From: Curtobacterium pusillum
GTDB taxonomy: Bacteria; Actinomycetota; Actinomycetes; Actinomycetales; Microbacteriaceae
Direction of reading: 5' to 3'
Assembly: GCF_007680845.1 (NCBI RefSeq)
Contig: NZ_VEIY01000005.1
Coordinates: 124,001-188,000 of the forward strand
DNA length: 64,000 bases
The notes beneath the pieces were generated by a model that did not search any database, was not told where the DNA came from, and saw only the letters and a list, made by a program, of their open reading frames with translations. Shown here piece by piece: positions 17,746-26,745 of this stretch (its first letter is position 1; every line of letters begins with the position of its first letter). A program made the translations under genes and the position numbers.

Positions 17746-17830
17746 GTCGACGGTCCCGTCCTCCATCTGGAATGTCACCGGAGATCGTGCCAGGATGGCG
17801 TCGTCACCATCTGGGGGAACGGAAGACGAC

Positions 17831-20800
17831 ATGGCGAAGATCCACGGCAACGATCCGACCGGCTACTCGTACGCATCGGCGGACGCGCTCAAGGCCGCAT
17901 CCCGCGCACTCGCTGCCTCGATCGGCGAGCAGACGGCATCCCGCGCCTCGGCGGTGACGACCGCGAAGCGCGAGTTCCGCGGGTACTTCGCGGAGGCGTT
18001 CTCGAACAACGCCGACGTGGCGAGTCGGAGTGCGGGCAAGCTCGCCGACGCGCTGCGGTCCCTCGTCGGGTTCGTCGGGGAGCTCCGCGACGCCGCCGAG
18101 CAAGAGGACCAGCGCCGGGCGGACGCCAAGGCGTGGGAGGCACGGAAACGTGAGCGCGAGCAGAACTTCTTCGTGGGAGCCGCTCACGAGGTGTCGACCT
18201 GGTTCGGCGCCGAAGACGACCCGAAGCCCCGCGATCCCGAACCCGAGCCGCGTTTGCAGGCCGACGAGGTCTCGGTGCGTGGACGTACCATCCCCGCTGC
18301 TGGAGGCGGTGGCGGTGGAACGTCGTCGGCGACCTCGGCCGATCTGCGCTCGTTCGCCTCGGTCGTACGCGGGACGGACGCCTCCCTGGCCGGGGCCGTC
18401 ACGTCCCTCCGGAGGGCGCTGTCCGACTACGAGTCGGACTGCAACCCGTGCTGGGGAACGCTGCACGCGCAGTCCCTGGTCACCGCGGTCCAGGACTGGC
18501 TGACGGCGAACGGGACCGACGCCTCGTGGGCCGACACCGTCGCCGCGCAGTTCGAAGCAGCGGGTGGCGGTGCGGGCCCTGCGACACTGTCCGACGCCTC
18601 GATCGCGGCAGCCCTCGCCGCTGCTGGGATCGAGGTCGGCCGCGACGACTTCACCATCGGTCCGTTCTCCGCGATGGGCACCCCACCGACGAACGGGTTC
18701 GCGGACGACCCGGTGAACACGGCGACCGGGAACTTCCTCGAGCCTGAGACGGATCTGTCCTTCGCGGGCCAGGCCTCGTCGCTGCTGTTCACCCGCATGT
18801 ACAACTCGCTCGACAGTCGAGTCGGGGTGTTCGGGCTCGGGTGGTCCTCGATCCTCGACGTCCACCTCGAGCTCAGCGACGACGCGGCGTCGGTCGTGTT
18901 CGACGACGGCCGGCAGGTGGACTTCCCCCGACGAGGCGACGGTTGGAGTCGTGCGGTCGATGACGACATGTGGCTCCGAGCCGAAGGGAGCTCACTCGTC
19001 GTGTCGGACAACGCCGGCGGTCGGTGGGCGTTCTCGCCGTCCGGACGCTGGCTCGGCAGCGACCGCGGAGCGGGCACCACCGTCACCGTGCGGCGCGATG
19101 AACAGGACCGGATCACTCGGCTCACGCACGCCCACGGGCGGTTCGTCGACGTCGAGTACTCCGAAGACCGCGTGGTGTCGGCGACCGCGTCGGACGGGAG
19201 ACGAGTGGAGTACCACTACGACGCCGCCCGCCGACTCGTTCGCGTGGGGGACCTCGTCGGCGATCGGCGGTACCGCTGGAACGACGAAGGACTCATCGAC
19301 CGGGTGACCGCGTCGACCGGTGTGGTGGAGTGCGAGAACACCTACGACAGCCGTGGACGGGTCGTGGAGCAGCGCACGCCGTTCGGACGGCGGGTGCGGT
19401 TCGCGTACCTGCCGGGCCGGGTCACCTCGGTGTCCGACGTCGACGGCGCCCACGACAACACCTGGATCGCTGACCGCAAGGGCCGTGTCGTCGGGATCGT
19501 CGACGCCGACGGTCGGCGTCAGAGCATGTCGTACGACCGGCACGGCAACCTCGTGTCGGTGGTCGAGCGCGATGGTCAGGTGACCGTGCACGGCTACGAC
19601 GACCGCGGGCGTCGGATCCGCACGATCACGCCGGAGAACGCAGACCTTACGTTCGGGTACGACGAGCAGGACCGGTTGACGACCGTGGTCACCGCGGACG
19701 GTGGGGTCGTCGCGTACGAGTACACCGGCGAGGACCGGAACCCCTCCGTCGTCGACGACCCCGTCGGCGGACGCACCGTGCTCGAGTGGCGCGACGGCCT
19801 GCTCATCCGGACGACCGACCCGACCGGCGTCGTCCTCACGTTCCACCACGACGCCGACGGCGAGGTCGTCGGCATCGAGAACGCCATCGGTGACACCGCC
19901 CGGTTCCTCCGCGACGACGCCGGCCGGATCACCGAGGCCGTCACGCCGCTCGGCAATCGGACCCGTTTCCACCACGACGACGCGGGCCTGCTGACCACCA
20001 AGGAGGACCCGGACGGGTCCGTCTGGAGGTTCGAGCACGGTGCCGGAGGCCGGGTCACCGCGACGATCGACCCGACGGGCGCCCGCACCGAGTTCGCGCA
20101 CGGACCGCACGGCGAGGTCGTGTCGACCACGGATCCGCTCGGTCGTGTCATCACGAAGGGGTTCGACGCGTTCGGGAACGTGTCGACGATGACGCTGCCC
20201 GACGGCGCCGAGTGGACGTTCGTGCACGATGCGCTCTCCCGCCTCGGGGCGGTGGTGGACCCGGCCGGCGGCACCTGGACGCGCGAGTACGACGCGGTCG
20301 GCGCATTCGGTGCCGCCGTCGACCCGACGGGTGTCCGCACCGAACAGCACCGATCGCGGCCCGACGGCGTGTCCACGGTTCGTGACGCCTTCGAAGCCGT
20401 GTCCGTGACGACCGACGAGTTCGGGCGTCCGACCAGGCTCGAGCACGCGGATGCGTCCGCGGAACTCACGACGTACGACGCTTGCGGTCGACCGATCGAA
20501 CTCCTCGACGCGGACGGCGGCCTCACCCGGATCGAGCGCGACCTCGCCGGACGCGTCGTCGGGGTCACCACCCCGGCGGGACGCACCACCCGGTACGAGT
20601 ACGACGCGTGCGGCCGACCGGTCTCAGCCATCGACCCCGCCGGCGCTCGCACCACACTGACCTACGACGCAGACTCGCGGGTCGTCGCTCGCACCCTACC
20701 GACCGGCGAGGTCGCCCGGACTGGGTACGACCGCCAAGGTCGGGTCGTGTTCGCGGACATCCCCGGAGTCGGTAGCGCACGGTACCGGTACGACCGCGTC

Positions 20801-23230
20801 GGACGCGTGGTGTCGGCGCAGGACACCCGCTTCGGCCAGCGGGCCTTCCGGTACGACGCCGCCGGACAGCTCGTCGCGGCCGTGAACGGGCTCGGGGGCG
20901 CCACCCGCTACGAGTACGACGCACGCGGGCGGCTCGTCCGCACCGTGGATCCGCTGGGCGGGGTGACCGTCCGGACGTACACGCAGCTCGACAAGGTGGC
21001 GTCCTCCACCGACCAGCTCGGACGGACGACCACCGCGACCTACGACGCTGCGGGACGTCAGCTCACTCAGACCGACCCGGACGGCACCGTGCTGCGGTGG
21101 GAGTACGACGCGGCCGGTCGCGAATCCGCGCAGTACGCGGGCGACCGGCTGATCGGCCGCATAGACCGCGACGCCCGCGCCCGCACGGTGACGATCACCG
21201 ACGACACCCGTCCGGGCTCCCCCACAGCCCACGTCCTCGAGTTCAGCCGCCTGGGGCAGCTCGTCCGCCGTTCCACCGGCGCTCGCGAGACCCGTTGGAC
21301 CCACGACGCCGACGGCCTCCGCACCTCCCTCGACGCGCCGGACGGCTCGACGACCCGGTACGAGCACGACGCTGCGGGCCGCATCTCCCGCGTCGAGCAC
21401 TCCGCCTTCGGCGAGGTCCGGTACGAACACGACGCGGCCGGGCGGCTCCTGCAGGCCCGTACGAGCGAGTGTCTGCAGACCTGGGAGTACGCGAACGGAC
21501 ACGTCGTCCGACACACACGCATCGACGCGGACGGCACGCACGTCAGCACGATCGCGCGCGACGTGGACGGCCGGATCACCGGTGTTCACGGCCCCCGCAG
21601 CAGCACCACGTACGAGCACGACGACGCCGCGCAGCTGGTCGCGGCCGTGCCGGACGGCCGACGGACGGACTGGGTCTACGACACCGCCGGGCGCCTGGTC
21701 GAGGAGCGGACTGATCCCGGAACCCGGCGATTCGCGTACGACGCTGCCGGGCAGCTCGACCGCGTCGACACCGCAGAGGGCTCGCCCGAAGCACAGTACG
21801 TCCACGACGGCGCGGGTCGTCGGGTGCGGGCGATCCGAGCGGATGGGGTCACGACCACCTACGGCTGGACCTCGCGAGGTCAGCTCACCAGCGTGACGCA
21901 TACCACCGCGGCTGGCAGCTCCACGACGGAGCTGCACGTCGACGCACTCGGCGACCTCGCCCACGTCGACGGGGTCCCGATGGACTGGGACACCGCGGCG
22001 TTCGCCCCGACGCTGCTCGCCGTCGGAGGCACACCGGTCGTCCGTGCTCCCGGCGGGCTCACCGGCGTCGACGCGCGTTGGACCGCCAGCGGCCGACGGA
22101 CGACGAGAGCCACCGACGACGCCGACCCCTGGCGGACGCTCGCAGACCTCGATGGGGTCGGCCTGCCCAGCGGCATCGCCATCGGCACGGACGGAGCGCT
22201 GCAGGTCGCTGGACTCGAGTGGATGGGTGCTCGCGCTTACGACTCGTCGTCGCGCGGGTTCCTGTCCGTCGACCCGGTCAGCGCTCCCGCAGGTGCCACC
22301 TGGGCCGGCAACCCGTACTCGTTCGCCGGCAACGATCCGCTGCACGCCATCGACCCGCTCGGACTCGCGCCGATCACGGACGCCGAGCTCGAGGCCTACG
22401 CGGCGGCACAGCAGGGGCCGCTCGCACGTGCTGCGGCGGCCACCGGCGACTGGTTCGCGGACAACTGGGAGTACGTCGCCGGAGGCGCCATGGTGGTCGC
22501 GGGTGGGGTCCTCGTCGCCACCGGCGTCGGCGGTCCCGTCGGCATGATGCTCATCAGCGCCGGCGCGGACACCATCGTCCAGAAGGCCACCACCGGCGAG
22601 GTGAACTGGGGGCAGGTCGCCGTCAGTGGGGCGTTCGGCGCCGTGGGTGGTGGCGCGGCCGCGCTGATCGGGAAGCACCTGCTCGGCAACGCGGCCGAGG
22701 GCGCGGTCGAGAACATCGCGAACTACGCGGTGAGTGGGCAACCGGTCACGCCCGGAGGCCTGCTCAGGAATGCTGCCGAGGGTGCGGCGACCTCCGCTGC
22801 GACCGGCGGCATGATGTCGAAGGTTCACCTGCCGACCTCCGTGGCGAAGCTCGGCGACGAAGCGGCCACACCCCCCACTTCGATCTACAGGGGCGTGAAC
22901 GAGAGCCATCACGCCTACGAAGCCGCCACCGAAGGTTCTGCCTGGCCCGGCGACATCTTGGGGCACAGCGACGGCCGAGCGCACGCTCTCGGTATGACCG
23001 AAGACAGCAACCTGACCAGTTGGACGACCAATCGCTCTGTGGCGGAGCGCTTCGCTTCGGACGGCAGCGGTCAGGGAGTTCTCACTCCTGGAGGTCGTGG
23101 GGTGATCCTGAGTACGACCATGGAGGAGCACGCCCATCGGATCGTTCCCGGTCCAGACGCCCTCGGAGAATCTGAGGTACTCATCCGAGGCGTGGTCTCT
23201 GACGTGAAGGTAGAAAGGTACGGCCAGTGA
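17831..23230 (+). CDS. Rhs/YD-repeat polymorphic toxin with C-terminal ADP-ribosyltransferase-like domain
   Basis: This 1,799-residue protein has four regions. Residues 1-120 are helical and resemble the WXG/LXG-type head of toxins exported by type VII-like systems. About 285-360 is a DUF6531 region (NPVNTATGNFLEPETDLSF-like, read here as DPVNTATGNFLEPETD). About 420-1470 contains many YD/RHS repeats (xxYDxxGRL pattern). A core end motif follows (FLSVDPVSAPAGATWAGNPY near 1475-1495, then DPLGL). After a Gly/Ala-rich hydrophobic stretch, residues 1680-1799 form the variable toxin domain: IYRGVN with Arg1687, LTSWTT with Ser1730-Trp-Thr1732, and ESEVLIRG with Glu1780-x-Glu1782. These match the R, S-x-T and ExE elements of arginine-type ADP-ribosyltransferases. 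The target is unknown. The ATG 17831 follows gggggaacggaag; an ATG 36 bases earlier is less likely. The next gene overlaps by four bases. Confidence 0.85.
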   Translation: MAKIHGNDPTGYSYASADALKAASRALAASIGEQTASRASAVTTAKREFRGYFAEAFSNNADVASRSAGKLADALRSLVGFVGELRDAAEQEDQRRADAKAWEARKREREQNFFVGAAHEVSTWFGAEDDPKPRDPEPEPRLQADEVSVRGRTIPAAGGGGGGTSSATSADLRSFASVVRGTDASLAGAVTSLRRALSDYESDCNPCWGTLHAQSLVTAVQDWLTANGTDASWADTVAAQFEAAGGGAGPATLSDASIAAALAAAGIEVGRDDFTIGPFSAMGTPPTNGFADDPVNTATGNFLEPETDLSFAGQASSLLFTRMYNSLDSRVGVFGLGWSSILDVHLELSDDAASVVFDDGRQVDFPRRGDGWSRAVDDDMWLRAEGSSLVVSDNAGGRWAFSPSGRWLGSDRGAGTTVTVRRDEQDRITRLTHAHGRFVDVEYSEDRVVSATASDGRRVEYHYDAARRLVRVGDLVGDRRYRWNDEGLIDRVTASTGVVECENTYDSRGRVVEQRTPFGRRVRFAYLPGRVTSVSDVDGAHDNTWIADRKGRVVGIVDADGRRQSMSYDRHGNLVSVVERDGQVTVHGYDDRGRRIRTITPENADLTFGYDEQDRLTTVVTADGGVVAYEYTGEDRNPSVVDDPVGGRTVLEWRDGLLIRTTDPTGVVLTFHHDADGEVVGIENAIGDTARFLRDDAGRITEAVTPLGNRTRFHHDDAGLLTTKEDPDGSVWRFEHGAGGRVTATIDPTGARTEFAHGPHGEVVSTTDPLGRVITKGFDAFGNVSTMTLPDGAEWTFVHDALSRLGAVVDPAGGTWTREYDAVGAFGAAVDPTGVRTEQHRSRPDGVSTVRDAFEAVSVTTDEFGRPTRLEHADASAELTTYDACGRPIELLDADGGLTRIERDLAGRVVGVTTPAGRTTRYEYDACGRPVSAIDPAGARTTLTYDADSRVVARTLPTGEVARTGYDRQGRVVFADIPGVGSARYRYDRVGRVVSAQDTRFGQRAFRYDAAGQLVAAVNGLGGATRYEYDARGRLVRTVDPLGGVTVRTYTQLDKVASSTDQLGRTTTATYDAAGRQLTQTDPDGTVLRWEYDAAGRESAQYAGDRLIGRIDRDARARTVTITDDTRPGSPTAHVLEFSRLGQLVRRSTGARETRWTHDADGLRTSLDAPDGSTTRYEHDAAGRISRVEHSAFGEVRYEHDAAGRLLQARTSECLQTWEYANGHVVRHTRIDADGTHVSTIARDVDGRITGVHGPRSSTTYEHDDAAQLVAAVPDGRRTDWVYDTAGRLVEERTDPGTRRFAYDAAGQLDRVDTAEGSPEAQYVHDGAGRRVRAIRADGVTTTYGWTSRGQLTSVTHTTAAGSSTTELHVDALGDLAHVDGVPMDWDTAAFAPTLLAVGGTPVVRAPGGLTGVDARWTASGRRTTRATDDADPWRTLADLDGVGLPSGIAIGTDGALQVAGLEWMGARAYDSSSRGFLSVDPVSAPAGATWAGNPYSFAGNDPLHAIDPLGLAPITDAELEAYAAAQQGPLARAAAATGDWFADNWEYVAGGAMVVAGGVLVATGVGGPVGMMLISAGADTIVQKATTGEVNWGQVAVSGAFGAVGGGAAALIGKHLLGNAAEGAVENIANYAVSGQPVTPGGLLRNAAEGAATSAATGGMMSKVHLPTSVAKLGDEAATPPTSIYRGVNESHHAYEAATEGSAWPGDILGHSDGRAHALGMTEDSNLTSWTTNRSVAERFASDGSGQGVLTPGGRGVILSTTMEEHAHRIVPGPDALGESEVLIRGVVSDVKVERYGQ

Positions 23231-23925
23231 CTGATGCACCGTCCATGACCGCAGCCGAGCTCCGAACGATGCTCGCTCGTGGTGTCGAACCGGTACCGCG
23301 CGAGGTCCTCCACGCGATCGACCGTCTGGTGGCTGTGGACGCGTCGGTCGATGTCGTCGCGATGCCAGCGGCCTCACTGGCGAAGATGATCGACAAGACG
23401 TACGCCCGTTCTACAGAAGGACTGGCACGAGTCGCGGACGAAGTTCGAGCATTCGATGGCGAGTTGGTGCGTCTGTGCCGAGCAGAAGCAAACGGGAACG
23501 TCCTGCTGGTGGTCCTCGCAGCGACGACACCCACCGTTGTCAGCGCATTCGTACACGATCGAGGCGAGCCACAAAGCACCCTCGAGCGCGCACAACTCGA
23601 ACAGCTGCTGCATCGATCGAACGTTCCCAATCGCAGTGTCGCCGAAGATGCGCTGCAAGACCTCTCCCCCGAAGCAGAATTCGCGTTGCACCGCCAAGAC
23701 GCAACTCGGACCGCACGGACGTTCGAACAGAAGTACTCCGCCGCCATTCGGAGCGGCGTTGATGTCCGAGGACTCGATGCGTTCGTTCTCGCCCTGCGAG
23801 ACCAGAACGGCGAGGCAGTTCTCTTGTTGGACCTGCCCGCGCCGGATGGCGCGCTCATCATCGGCGTCCGCGAAGACCGATCAGAGATCCTGGCTGTCTT
23901 GCACATCCGCGGATTTCCGACCTGA
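23227..23925 (+). CDS. Putative immunity protein to the adjacent Rhs toxin
   Basis: This 232-residue protein starts at GTG 23227, overlapping the toxin stop as GTGA. It is the gene placed where the cognate immunity gene of a polymorphic toxin is expected. I recognise no family. It looks cytosolic, with no signal peptide or membrane segment, which fits neutralising an intracellular ADP-ribosyltransferase. It has an N-terminal helical half and a C-terminal part with beta-like segments (AVLLLDLPAPDGALIIGVRE). Base composition is clearly less GC-rich than the flanking core genes, as is common for acquired toxin-immunity tips. Function is inferred from position only. Confidence 0.7.
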   Translation: MTDAPSMTAAELRTMLARGVEPVPREVLHAIDRLVAVDASVDVVAMPAASLAKMIDKTYARSTEGLARVADEVRAFDGELVRLCRAEANGNVLLVVLAATTPTVVSAFVHDRGEPQSTLERAQLEQLLHRSNVPNRSVAEDALQDLSPEAEFALHRQDATRTARTFEQKYSAAIRSGVDVRGLDAFVLALRDQNGEAVLLLDLPAPDGALIIGVREDRSEILAVLHIRGFPT

Positions 23926-24249
23926 TTCAAGCACGTAGCTGTCTCCGGAAAGCGGCCGAAGGGGGCGCCCACGTCCGCAACCAACACAAAACTGCTCCTT
24001 CGCAGGCCCAGTGGCGCGAACAGAGTGAGTCTCCATGTCTGATGATCGGCATCAGATGAGCAAAAGAATCTTACTGCGCGGCGGGAGGAAGTCCGCGTCG
24101 AGGTGGAGCCCACCGGACGATATCCAAATGGCTCAGTAAGGAAAAGAAAGCGAATCGCCTCCGCACGACCGCATCCGACCGTGTCCGGGCGGCCGCACTC
24201 AACGGCAACTCCTGCCGTGCAGGGTCAAGTGCGAGCGAGGAAGTCCGCG
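23926..24249. other. AT-richer gap with decayed sequence in the toxin island
   Basis: These 324 bases are poorer in GC than almost any other part of the window (for example gagcaaaagaatcttactg and aaggaaaagaaagcg). A 34-codon reading frame begins at ATG 24038 but has no family match. The segment gaggaagtccgcgtcgag at 24088 is repeated almost exactly at 24238, just before the immunity-like pseudogene. This looks like debris of a former immunity or toxin-tip gene. Confidence 0.45.
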
Positions 24250-24730
24250 TTGAGTGCGAAGCAACAGGTCTCCAGGGTCGAGATCGGCGACGTGTTCGCC
24301 ATCCCCCTCGGCGACGGGCGAGCCGCACTCGGATACGTCATCGGCAAGCACAAGAGCGCGTTCTACGCCATCGTCCTCGATCTGACAGTGCCCGAAGACG
24401 CTCTTCAGGACCTGGACCTCAGCAACGTCGCCGCAGCGCCTCCGCTCATAGCCCGGATCACGTTCGATGCTCGATCCCAGCCCGGCACGTGGCGGATTGT
24501 GGCAACCGCGGGCCGGATCGGCGACGGTTCTTGGCGGCGTTCAGCTTCGAATCAGACGATCACGACGGAGTGCAGGTGACCGACTTCGACGGGACGAGAG
24601 CACGCCGAGCCGAAGGACGCGAGGCGACCGAGGTCCCGCGACTCACGATCGATTCACCGATCGTCCTGGAGAACGCGGTCCGTGCCCATCACGGCTTGAA
24701 CCGTGGCTTCCGCCGTACGACGACCTCCGG
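24250..24730 (+). pseudogene. Imm26-like immunity gene, broken by two frameshifts
   Basis: The first part (24250 to about 24500) encodes VEIGDVFAIPLGDGRAALGY followed by VIGKHKSAFYAIVLDL. That pattern is characteristic of Immunity protein 26: a GDvFaIPL-dG start and a later FY segment. The expected continuation is present but in other frames. RRFLAAFSFESDDHDG and VTDFDGTRARRAEGREAT and LENAVRAHHG lie in the next frame, and EPWLPPYDDLR at about 24701-24730 lies in the third. Two single-base changes would restore one protein. A TTG at 24250 with GAGGAAG upstream is a plausible start. It reads as an orphan immunity gene left from an earlier toxin tip. Family assignment is from memory of the pattern. 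Confidence 0.6.
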
Positions 24731-24913
24731 TGTCACCCCACCCCCACGTCGGCCGAACCGTTCGGCGTCTGGCGGTGCCCGGGCCGCACCACGAGCGGAC
24801 GGGAGCGCGCGGGGCCAGCTGGCACCGTCCCCCCCAGGCACGGCCGTCACCCCGCTGGAGCGGTGCGCCGGTACCGGCTGGTGCGGCCCACCTCCAGTCC
24901 GTCTGCCGTGCGT

Positions 24914-26137
24914 CTACTGCGCGCGCGTCGCCTTCGATGTCTGCACCACTTCGGTGAGCCACGCGATGATCCGCGCGTCGAACCAGTCCGCATCGTGGTT
25001 CCAGAGCTTGGTGTGCCGCGCGGTCGTCTGGATCTCGAGCCGGACGAGGTCCGGTCGGGCCTCGGCGAGGGCGTGCGACGCCGAGGACGGCACGAAGCCG
25101 TCGTCGTCGCTGTGCATGAGGAGGATCGGCACGTGCAGTTCGTCGGCGCGCGCGACCATGTCGAGCTCTCGCAGGTCCAGGGGCTGCCGGAGCCCGGTAA
25201 GCCGGTGCAGCACCGGCGTGCGGAGGAGTCGCTGCGCGACCTTCCGGACCGGGCGCGGCAGGCGGAGCAGCTGGCTCTGCGACTTGAGGACGGCGTGCCA
25301 GTCGACCACGGGCGACTCGAGGACGATCCCGTCGACGAGGTCGGCGAACCGCGACCGGACGAGGGTCTGCAGCACGACGGCCCCGCCCATCGACCACCCC
25401 ATCAGCACGACGCTCGTCGCGCCCCGACCGGCGAGCCAGCGGAGGACCGCGTCGATGTCCTCCCACTCGGTGCTACCGAGGCCGTAGCGGCCGTCGGCGC
25501 TGCGCGGGGCGACGCCGTCGTTCCGCCAGCTCGCCAGCACCACGGAGTACCCGGCGGCGCGGAAGACCGGCACCGCGCGGATGGTCTCGGCGCGGGTCAC
25601 GCCACGACCGTGCACGAGGACGGCCCAGGGTGCGTCCGGGTCGTCGGCACGGATGATCCACGCGGGCGCCGGACCGTTCGGGGTGGGGACGTCGACGTCC
25701 TCCACCGGGACGTCGAGCTCCCCGGGGGTGAGGTAGAACCAGCCACCCCACCGGCCGCGACGGGCAGCGGTGGGGTCGCCGGCGTCGATCGCGATGATGC
25801 GTCGCGTGACGGAGGTGTCGGTCGTCCCGAGGACCTCGCCGACGCGCATGTGTCCGGTGCCGCCACCGAACCAGAGGCTGTACCGGCCCTGCAGCTCGGT
25901 GTCCGCGGTGCGTTCGAGCGTGACGGTCATCCGGATCGGGTCGACGGCGTGGATCGGCACCCGTTCGGTGCGCTTCCGGTCCGGTGTGACGACCGCGCGG
26001 GCGACCGCTGCGACGAAGCCACCGACGACCGCCGTGGTGACCGCGGCCGCCGCGACACCCGCCCCGAGGGCGACCAACCCGGCCGATCGTGCGGTCTCCT
26101 GGAGGACGTCCTCGGCGGGTCGCGCGGATCGGGACAT
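24914..26137 (-). CDS. Alpha/beta hydrolase with N-terminal membrane anchor
   Basis: This 407-residue protein is predicted to sit in the membrane through a single hydrophobic helix at residues 16-48 (LVALGAGVAAAAVTTAVVGG is part of it). Its catalytic domain follows. The nucleophile elbow GWSMGG is clear, as are an upstream VLVHGRG oxyanion strand, an acid-region candidate in ILLMHSDDDGFVP, and the His in ARHTKLWN. Substrate is unknown, and similar proteins are annotated only as alpha/beta fold hydrolases. Start ATG 26137 was chosen because it begins the protein 23 bases from the divergent DUF3000 start; a 7-codon extension exists. The 180 bases after its stop hold degenerate family 2 repeat fragments. 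Confidence 0.85.
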   Translation of the reverse strand: MSRSARPAEDVLQETARSAGLVALGAGVAAAAVTTAVVGGFVAAVARAVVTPDRKRTERVPIHAVDPIRMTVTLERTADTELQGRYSLWFGGGTGHMRVGEVLGTTDTSVTRRIIAIDAGDPTAARRGRWGGWFYLTPGELDVPVEDVDVPTPNGPAPAWIIRADDPDAPWAVLVHGRGVTRAETIRAVPVFRAAGYSVVLASWRNDGVAPRSADGRYGLGSTEWEDIDAVLRWLAGRGATSVVLMGWSMGGAVVLQTLVRSRFADLVDGIVLESPVVDWHAVLKSQSQLLRLPRPVRKVAQRLLRTPVLHRLTGLRQPLDLRELDMVARADELHVPILLMHSDDDGFVPSSASHALAEARPDLVRLEIQTTARHTKLWNHDADWFDARIIAWLTEVVQTSKATRAQ

Positions 26138-26160
26138 GGTCCGGAGCCTAGTCTGCATTC

Positions 26161-26745
26161 GTGTCCGAAACCCGAGAGCCCGACGCCTTCGCGCGGCTCC
26201 GTGCGTTCGTGGCGTCGGGGGGTACCCGCGCCGAGACGACGATCACCGAGATCCCCTCGCCGTCGCGCATCGCGCCGTTCTCGATCGCCCTGGCGGCGGA
26301 CGTCTCGGGTGCAGCGCACGGCATCGACTCCGACCTGGGGACCGGGCGCTTCATCGCCCTGCACGACCCCGACGAACCGGAGGGGTGGGGCGGCGCGTTC
26401 CGCATCGTCAGCTTCGCCCAGGCACCGCTCGAGCCGGAGATCGGTGTCGACGAGTTCGTCGCCGACGTGACGTGGAGCTGGCTCGTGGACGCACTCGCGG
26501 CGCACGGGGCCGCGTACGACCACGCCTCCGGCACGGCGACCAAGATCATCTCGCGGGGGTACGGCGACCTCGCGGCGCAGGGCGACGGGGCGCAGCTCGA
26601 GCTGCGCGCGTCGTGGACGCCGCGGGACGCGGACCTGACCGCCCACGTCGAGGCCTGGGAGGAGATCGTCGCGATGCTCGCCGGTCTGCCGCCCGCGTCG
26701 GATGGCGTGACCCTGTTGGCCCCGAGGAGGCTCGCCCGTGACTGA
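26161..26745 (+). CDS. DUF3000 family protein
   Basis: This conserved actinobacterial protein of unknown function has 194 residues. The order DUF3000 - RNase D is a common arrangement in this phylum and supports the call. Family-like segments are DVSGAAHGIDSDLGTGRFIA and the aromatic stretch DVTWSWLVDAL. It lacks membrane segments. The GTG start lies 23 bases from the divergent hydrolase start, so both promoters must be compact or leaderless. The RNase D start codon overlaps its last codons (GTGACTGA), indicating coupling. Confidence 0.85.
   Translation: MSETREPDAFARLRAFVASGGTRAETTITEIPSPSRIAPFSIALAADVSGAAHGIDSDLGTGRFIALHDPDEPEGWGGAFRIVSFAQAPLEPEIGVDEFVADVTWSWLVDALAAHGAAYDHASGTATKIISRGYGDLAAQGDGAQLELRASWTPRDADLTAHVEAWEEIVAMLAGLPPASDGVTLLAPRRLARD

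Noticed and set aside
20696..23377. An 893-codon minus-strand open frame opposite the Rhs gene
   Set aside because: Its composition is antisense shadow, while the plus strand shows clear YD repeats.
24250..24730. Programmed frameshifting in the Imm26-like gene
   Set aside because: Two shifts would be needed and no slippery run or stimulatory structure is seen, so decay or sequence error is simpler.
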